DNA from: Gorsachius magnificus | Lineage: Eukaryota; Chordata; Aves; Pelecaniformes; Ardeidae | Assembly: GCA_034008185.1 (NCBI GenBank) | Contig: CM067104.1 | Coordinates: 2,137,799-2,201,798, forward strand | Reading direction: 5' to 3' | Length of the DNA: 64,000 nt | In this document: positions 57,390-64,000 of the stretch, in pieces | Layout of the letters: every line of letters begins with the position of its first letter | How positions within the stretch are numbered: position 1 is the first letter of the stretch | Program-made: the position numbers and the translations under genes | The notes under the pieces: model-generated | Seen by the model: only the letters and a program-made list of their open reading frames with translations | Database searches by the model: none | Told to the model about the DNA's origin: nothing

Positions 57390-59980
57390 GCTTCTGTTTA
57401 CCGCAGGCAAAAGCACATTTTCCCTCAAAGAACATTCCCAACCAGCTGAACTCAGCACCCACTTACATCAGGCTATGCAGGACAAAGCCCTCCCATCTCA
57501 GGGGCTTCCCAGACCTCCTCTAATTATAATTTCCTCATCAGGAAGCTTCACTGTTTTACTATGAAGGGTTGACAACTCCTGTCATTCTGAACAAGCCCTG
57601 ATGTCGGGTGCTATTTCCGTGATCTCGTAGCAGCTTTCAGTCTCACCCAGATGTAGGTCTGGGTGAGGGAAACTCTGTCTGATCTCCAGGTACCATAGAT
57701 CACGTCTGTGGGATCGTACTCCTGCTCCCACCTTGAGGTATCTGTATGATTAGTACAATATATTTTTTTCAGGTAAGGTGCTCCCTAGGCTGGGGAACCT
57801 CAGAATTATTCTGTAGAATACCAACATTTCACCTTTTTTCTGCCATTACAAGGTTTTTGACACTTTTGTTCTCTCCTCACGATCCCTTAGTGCCTTCACT
57901 GGCCGCAGAAGAAGGTTATTGGTCACCCCTGCAATGGAAGGCTGTGGGGTGAAAGGCATTTTTATTCCCGTGTCTATGGAATCTCAGCCCCATTCTCAAG
58001 GTGACTTAGGCCCTGATTATGCAGGTATTTAGGCAACCAGAGATCAAGATCTACTACTTAGACGCACACAGAGGATCAGTCTACTTCATCTGGGCAGCTA
58101 TTAAATCAGTCTACTTCATCTGGGCAGCTATTAAATTGAAGCACCATATCTATTAATGAACCACTGTACTACGCTGCTGTGTGCCCACTCTGCTGGTGCG
58201 CGGTCATTATTTAACTCTAATAAGTATGTTACTGTACTTAATTTATCTGCCCTCTGCTCTGCCATTGTGGCTTGTAGGGATCACTAGTTTATGTTCAGCA
58301 GCGATGAAAGGTAGCTAGATCCTTCTTCCGAGACATCGGCAGGATTTTAGTCATGTAGGCTTTTTATTTTGAGCTGATTAAAATGGTCCTGCAAGAATGT
58401 AGAGGCATTTCCTTGACTATTAGCCTGAGGACTAGAATTTATTATTCCCCTTTATTATTTGGCTTAATTGGAGGTGGACAGAGACGGACGTGGGCTGTGG
58501 AGGCCGGCAGGTTCCTGTATCAGTTGCGCTCAAAGAGTTAAGCGTGGGTTTGTTTGTGAATTGTCTTTATGGTTTGAAAATGTTCCTCCTTGGTGCAGTC
58601 TCTGTGGCATCAGTCTGAGGGAGGATGGCTCAGCTTGCATTGCTTTCACTGCCTGGAAGTCAGGAGTTGAGCGAGATCTCCAGGACCCTTGTGGTCCATA
58701 GAGGGAAATGAGACCATCCGGAGAGGCATGCTCCTGTCACCTGTCTCGGAGGCTTTTTCATATGGGAGGAACATCATCACCTGCTTCATGGACTGTTCTG
58801 GATGGGAGGAATAACACGTGGATGTTCTGTGCTACGCAAGGAGCTCAGGCAGTTGATTTCACATGAATAACTTTTGGGATGCAACTTAAATTTATTTTTA
58901 AAATCCCCAACAACAAAAAGCGAGGTTGACCACGTGGCTATCTGAAGAGCCCCTGAAGGCATCCACTCCCGGATAGATTCTATGATAACTCATCTCCGTG
59001 GTAGGGGTGTTGGCTGAACCTGTGGTCCTTTTGGTCCCTGCATGTTTGGAACTGTTTTGCTGTTTCTGTTAAAGGATTGGAGCAGAAGCTACCCAGGCAC
59101 ATCCAAGAGCAATGCCAACTCACTGCAGGGAAGGGGAAGGTATCACAGGAAGCTCCCCCTTCAGCTGCATGATGTGCGAACATCTCTCTGGATGCATCGT
59201 TCTTTCTGGAGCCAGCTCAACAGGTTCAGGTGTGGCTTGGTCTCTTGTGCCAAGGCTGAGCTGGTGCCAGCGATGATGACAGCAGCCTACACGTCGTGCT
59301 CTGGATTATGTGACGCGTGGGGTAGGACGGCTGCTCTTCTCATGCAGGGTTTGCAGGTGGCCTTCTCAAGCAGGACACGGCGGCCTCAGAGATCAACGCA
59401 GTGGTTCGGTATGAATTGCCACTTGGTTTGCTTCATGCAGTGAGTTGATATATGTATTTAGGGCAATGATTTTGGATAGACGTCTAACAGTTGTTCCACA
59501 TGGAGCTGGCTTGTTTGGCCTGTGGGTGTTCCCTCCCCTAGGTCATAACGCTTCCTTCCAAGAGCCATGCAGATGATCTCAAGCATTGCCTGATGCAGCG
59601 TGCATTGGAATGAGCTACTCTCAAAATGGCAAGAGGAGGGATAAAGAGGAATCACACCCAAAGCAGCCATCCACAAGCTCAACAGACAGGTGAACAGCAA
59701 CCTTTTAGAAACTTGTGCACGTTGCTGAGGAATTGTTAGTTAAGGCAAGAAAAAGGGAGGTTGTAGCTCAGACCTCACAAGGAAAATCATGGGTCATGCC
59801 CACCGAGTCTCACCTCCTCCTGACATGAAGTCACATATTGTCCTCCCTAGTCTTTACCTGAGCCTAATAATGGCTCCAAGGTCACACAGGAGTTTCCGTC
59901 TCAGAATTGTTCAGACCCAGTTTGTCCTACACAGAATGTTGTAGGGAGTGGATGCAGTTCTGGAAGCATCTTTCAGCTTG
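57390..59980. other. Spacer without recognisable genes
   Basis: AT-rich sequence, no recognised exons. It includes a 30-base tandem duplication at 58077-58136 and a 10-base inverted repeat with a 6-base loop at 57642-57667 (CTCACCCAGA / TCTGGGTGAG). Confidence 0.55.
58077..58136. repeat. 30-base perfect tandem duplication
   Basis: The unit CAGTCTACTTCATCTGGGCA plus GCTATTAAAT occurs twice with no change, which suggests a recent slippage event or an assembly duplication. Confidence 0.95.
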
Positions 59981-59985
59981 ACTGA

Positions 59986-60112
59986 ATCATAGAATCACAG
60001 AATTGTTTGGGTTGGAGAAGCCCTTTCAGATCACCAAGCCCAACTGTTCCCCTAACCCTGCCATCCCACCACTAAACCCCGTCCCTCAGCACCTTGGCTT
60101 TTAAACATGGGA
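59986..60112 (-). mobile_element. CR1 LINE 3' fragment, antisense
   Basis: AATCATAGAATCACAGAATT, GTTTGGGTTGGAGAAGCCC and CTGCCATCCCACCACTAAAC are the reverse of a CR1 3' end. Confidence 0.85.
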
Positions 60113-60189
60113 GTGAAGGAGGACAATTTACATTGTTTTCTCTTGAGATCTAGGAACTTCTGAGCCCAGCTACAACAGAATAGGAAAGA

Positions 60190-60600
60190 TTCCCCTATGA
60201 GGAAAGGCTGAGGGAGCTGGGCTTGTTCAGCCTGGAGAAGAGAAGGCTGAGAGGGGATCTCATCACCACCTACAAATATCTCAAGGGTGGGGGTCACGAG
60301 GATGGAGCCAGACTCTTCCCAGTGGTGCCCAGCACCAGGACAAGGGGCCATGGGCACAACCTGAAGCAGAAGCGGTTCCAGTTGAACGGGAGGAAGAAAT
60401 TCTTGACTTGGAGGGTGCCCGAGCCCTGGCCCAGGCTGCCCAGGGGGGCTGTGGAGTCTCCTTCTCTGGAGATATTCAACCCCCACCTGGACACTGTCCT
60501 GTGCCCCCTGCTCTGGGTGAGCCTGCTTGGGCAGGGGGGTGGGACTGGGTGAGCTCCAGAAGTCACTTCCAACCCTTGCAATTCTGTGATTTTGTGTAAT
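60190..60600 (+). mobile_element. CR1 LINE 3' fragment
   Basis: CCTATGAGGAAAGGCTGAGG, TCCCAGTGGTGCCCAGCACC and the end TTGCAATTCTGTGATTTTGT. Close relative of the copies at 38280 and 54862. Confidence 0.92.
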
Positions 60601-60604
60601 ATCC

Positions 60605-62300
60605 TAATGCTGTGGCAAACCTTACCCAGATGTGTTGAAAATGGGTCTGTTTCCAGATTTCCCCCTGCTCGTTTTTAAGATCACAGTCACTACATATTTT
60701 TTTCTGTTCACCATAATTATTCTTTCCAGCAGGGCACAGAATTCTCAGTCCAAGTCAGATTTTTTTCTAGGTATATAAACAGGGAGAGCTCAGTGGGAAA
60801 TGGGATTGAAATTCTCTGTAAAATGGAGGTAACCGGTAAAGTTTAATTACAAAAAAGTAGCACAAATGGAAGGTCTGGGCTACCAGCTGGCCATTCCTGG
60901 TGTAAGGCTAGAAGAGACCAAGTTTGGTAGGGAAAAGTAGTCCTCTGGTTGCCTGGAAAACGCTGCATCTGCCTCTGGGAAAAACCCTTCATCTGGTCGC
61001 TGAGCATCCAAAATCTTGTCCACCTCAAGATATTTCAGCCGGTCTAACAAGCTCTCCCTTCAAACCTTTCACTTAGAGGTTTTATGAGGCACTTTCCAAA
61101 TGGAGCCAGAGCAAGGATTACAAAGTCCTGACCACATAACCTCCATATAACTGCCGGGATCATAGTGTGGCTTATCCAGCACCTTTGGAAGGCAGAGCAT
61201 CCCTTCAGGGGAAGCCCACCTCCTCCTAATGTTGTGTAGGGGACAAAGGGGAGGTGCTTGCCATGTGGAAATGGTTCCACCAGTGCTTTTGGAGATCGTG
61301 TGCCAGATCTGAGTTGTCTTCTTGAGACATTGGTCGAGGTTGAAGACTCTCCATGGCATTGTCAGCAGCAAGACTTGGGTCCCAAATGCTTTTTAATGAG
61401 TCCGTGGCTATTGAGCCTTTTACCGGAGTGTGCTCAGACTGGAAAGGTGGAGACTTGCACAGAGTTGAGGAGAGGAAAGAGGGATGGATCAGGCAGATGC
61501 TTGGTGAGAGAATCTGGGTAGAAAAGCTTGGGGTCCGGCTCTGTATTTGATATCTCAGCTATCCAGTAACACGGCCTTTCAAAAAACACCCCACAAACAG
61601 GCAGTTTTAGTTCATGGTCTAACTATTCCCACATGGAAGAGCGGGAGCAGCCAAGAGTCCTACTCTGGGGAAGTGGCAGGTCATCTGTTCCCTGAGGTGA
61701 CCTCATCTTAACCTTTAGTAGTTAAAAAGTTGATTTAATTGATTAAAGTTTATCACAGAGCTTTCTCTTTTCCCTTCAAAACCCTGCACCCATGTATTTA
61801 AAGATAAAATTGATAGATCCCATTTTTTCTGTTTTCTAGATGCTATTTCAGCTTTATGAACCAAAGGCAGCTTTTTTTTTTTCTTCATGCCATTAGCAAG
61901 AAGACCAGGTCACAACACCTTCCCTCTCCCTGCAAAAGCAATACTTCCTCATGGCTGGATATACTGGGAATGAGAGAAAAGAGAGGATGGGAAGCTAAGG
62001 GGGCTGCAGTCTTTGCTTTCTGTAGTAGGTACTGCTGGTGAGGCAGCGAAGCAAGGTGAGCCACCCCCGAATCAATATGAGGACAATATCAAGGCCTTCT
62101 GTCTCCTGATGTGAAGTGCCGAAAGAGGTGGGGAAATTTGAGAGAGAATAAACCATGGTAATGTGCATGGATAACTGTGTGAACTGTAATTAATGATGGA
62201 GGGCAGGCTGATGAGATAAAGAAATCTCATCTGAGCAAATCTCATGAGTCAAGCAGGATTTGGGGAATTTCACAATTCCGCCACTGGTGTGTGGTGTTTA
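60605..62300. other. Spacer upstream of the last keratin gene
   Basis: No recognised exon or repeat. Presumably contains distal regulatory DNA of the 62525 gene, but nothing specific is visible. Confidence 0.5.
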
Positions 62301-62313
62301 CTCTGACCTTTCT

Positions 62314-62339
62314 TCAGGCAGCAATTAATTGCTGCCTGA
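62314..62339. promoter_or_regulatory. Perfect 26-base palindrome in the promoter of the 62525 keratin gene
   Basis: Half-site TCAGGCAGCAATT at 62314-62326 is followed immediately by its exact reverse complement at 62327-62339. The centre is ATTAATT, a homeodomain-like core. It lies about 100 bases upstream of the TATA box. A dimeric factor site is inferred. Confidence 0.55.
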
Positions 62340-62410
62340 TGAACCAAACCCAATAACAACATTAGCAGACCTGCTAATTACCACGGAATGGAGACTAACT
62401 CCTCCAGAAC

Positions 62411-62418
62411 ATATAAAG
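62411..62418 (+). promoter_or_regulatory. TATA box of the 62525 keratin gene
   Basis: ATATAAAG lies 114 bases before the ATG, the same spacing as in the other complete genes here. Confidence 0.75.
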
Positions 62419-62524
62419 GAGAACTTCTGTCACCCCCACCAGTGGAGCTGAGGATCCTTCACTCTCATTTCTCCTCCTGTCCGTGACCTGCTCTCTCATC
62501 TTCTAGCGCTCTGAAAGCGACGCT

Positions 62525-62944
62525 ATGAGCCAACGCTTCTCCAGATTTGGGGATGGGAATTTCAGTTCTTCTTCTGCTCACTGTGGCACTCTGGGTGCTG
62601 GGAGAAGTTCCTTTATTGTAAGCCATTGTGAAGACAGTAGAGGAGAAGAAAGATTCGGTGGTTATGGGTATGGTTATGGCAGCAGGAGTCTCCACAACCT
62701 TGGTGGGTTTAGGAATGTTTATGCTGGTGGAGGCTATGGAGCAGAAGGAAGAGGATATGGGAGGTGCCTGGGATTTGGTGGTAGGAGCCTTGGGGTTTGG
62801 TGGAGGGATTGGGAGGTCCATGTCAATACCAACCTGCTGAGGCCAATACAAGTACAAGTCGACCCCGAGTTCCAGCGAGTGCGGTCAGATGAGAAAGAGC
62901 AGATTAAGGCTCTCAACAACAAATTTGCATCATTCATCGACAAG
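62525..62944 (+). CDS. Type II keratin, exon 1 only (remaining exons beyond window)
   Basis: Exon 1 of a sixth type II keratin, 140 open codons, ending at a GTGAGT donor at 62945. Head starts [20 protein letters not shown] and contains SRSLHNLGG, as in the upstream paralogs. It ends [20 protein letters not shown] then [18 protein letters not shown] and IDK, the H1 region plus helix initiation motif. [11 protein letters not shown] (not LNNQ) and LLRPI set it apart from paralogs A-C, so it is a different subfamily that I cannot name. A stretch near 62792-62813 ([14 protein letters not shown]) reads as SLGFGGGIG in another frame before returning to EVHVN, suggesting paired one-base shifts at two G runs. 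Exon 2 is not found before 64000. Confidence 0.86.
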
Positions 62945-64000
62945 GTGAGTCCCTGTTCTCTTTTTTACTTGTTATCTGGGACAGGGGAAATATCAGGGGT
63001 GCTGCCCTGCCTGTGTGAGTCATGGGGATGCCTTTACATTGCACCTTCTCCCCCCCCAAATCAGAGCACTGGCTGGATTCCCTTATGCTGGTGTGACGTT
63101 TTTAATAGCTTGCTATAAATGCCTCTGCCTGGATCACTTACATTTAGCCCTGGGATAAATATCTCTGAGTCGCCTTTTGTGGCAGGACAGTAACAAGCCA
63201 CCGGGCTGTCACTGACACATTAACTCACTTCTCTTTGGAGGAAGAGGGTTTTTGTGTGGCTGGCAATATTGCAGCACAGAGAGTTGGTTTAGTGACATTT
63301 CCTCCAGGGCTCATTTGCTTACTTCTGTAGCACAGTCCAGTACATAGTGTAGAACTACATCTTCTATGTACTTGTAGTGAGGTGGGTGTCCGTCTCTGCT
63401 CCCTGGGAACGGGTGATGGGACAAGGGGAAATGGCCTCAAGTTGTGCCAGGGCAGGGTTGGGTTGGCCATGGGGAACAATTCCTTCCCCAAAGGGCTGTC
63501 AGGCGCTGGAAGGGGCTGCCCAGGGAAGGGGTCGAGTCCCTGTCCCTGCGGGTGTTTAACAGCTGGGCAGAGGCGGGGCTGAGGGACGGGGTTTGGGGGT
63601 GGGATGGCATGGAATTCCATGATTCTGTGATTCTGGTGCCTGGGAACCGTTGGTGCCAGCAGGAAAGATGGGTGATGGACTTGGACATCCTTGATGTGTT
63701 CTGTTGGGTGTTTTGTTTTTTTTTATCAAGCAAAGCAAAATGTTACATTTCTCTGAATTACAAACCCAATTACTTCTTTCCTTGGAGGTCCTAGCCCCTT
63801 CCAAGTGGCCAGAGGCCCCCACACCTCTCTTCTTCACCTCTTTCTTGGTTTACACTACAATACTTTCCCCTCTGTCTGCAGTCTTGTCTTCTCTTTCCTT
63901 TACACTCACAGACATGGGAATGAAACAGCCACAAAAGCACTTCCACCTGCACAGACCTGACGTGTGCCTTTGGGTGGTGACACGTCACCCTGCATGGGAT
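62945..64000 (+). other. Intron 1 of the 62525 keratin gene (partial)
   Basis: Begins with a consensus GTGAGT donor. No exon 2 (expected to start GTCCGCTTCCTGGAG) is seen by the window end. Contains one CR1 fragment. Confidence 0.7.
63388..63640 (+). mobile_element. CR1 LINE 3' fragment in intron 1
   Basis: GGCCTCAAGTTGTGCCAGGG, GGTTGGCCATGGGGAACAAT, GGTTTGGGGGTGGGATGGCA and the terminal CCATGATTCTGTGATTCTGG. Confidence 0.9.

Overview
This window is a stretch of avian nuclear DNA that carries part of the type II (basic) keratin gene cluster. The case for a bird rests on many CR1 LINE 3' ends (the TCATAGAATCATAGAA-type terminus and GGTTTGGGGGTGGGATGGCAGGGG segments), a CR1 reverse-transcriptase fragment, GC-rich microchromosome-like intergenic DNA full of C/G homopolymers, and glycine-rich type II keratins with the vertebrate nine-exon structure. 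The species cannot be told from the sequence. No bacterial, phage or CRISPR content is seen.

All recognisable genes lie on the + strand in the order: (1) the 3' end of KRT8 (1-1415), cut by the window start; (2) a 9.3-kb GC-rich spacer with minisatellites and a composite HNF4/HNF1-like site; (3) a complete nine-exon KRT4/KRT79-like keratin (10814-15177); (4) three tandem KRT1/KRT2-clade keratins, called paralogs A (20815-25090), B (30324-34079) and C (39556-43386), each about 9.3 kb from the next; (5) a decayed zone (about 44-52 kb) with remnants of at least two dead keratin genes, one cut by a solo LTR in exon 7; (6) a CR1-rich spacer; (7) exon 1 of another type II keratin (62525-62944), whose other exons lie beyond the window. 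The order KRT8 then KRT4-like then KRT1/2-like matches the transcription order of the mammalian cluster, with no recognisable KRT78 or KRT79 between them.

The three KRT1/2-clade paralogs are a patchwork made by duplication and gene conversion. A 4.1-kb tract is nearly identical between A and B, from the intron 7/exon 8 junction through the 3' flank. The rod exons and introns are nearly identical between B and C, while intron 4 of C is of type A. Splice sites and rod frames are intact in all three. The Gly-rich heads, and the tail of A, carry small indels: A and C are broken in frame as read, and B and the last gene have paired shifts that keep the frame open. These may be sequence errors in G runs, real decay, or compensated head changes; the sequence alone cannot decide. 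The encoded proteins would pair with type I keratins (encoded elsewhere) to form epithelial intermediate filaments: KRT8 in simple epithelia, the KRT4-like protein probably in stratified or internal epithelia, and the KRT1/2-clade proteins probably in suprabasal epidermis.
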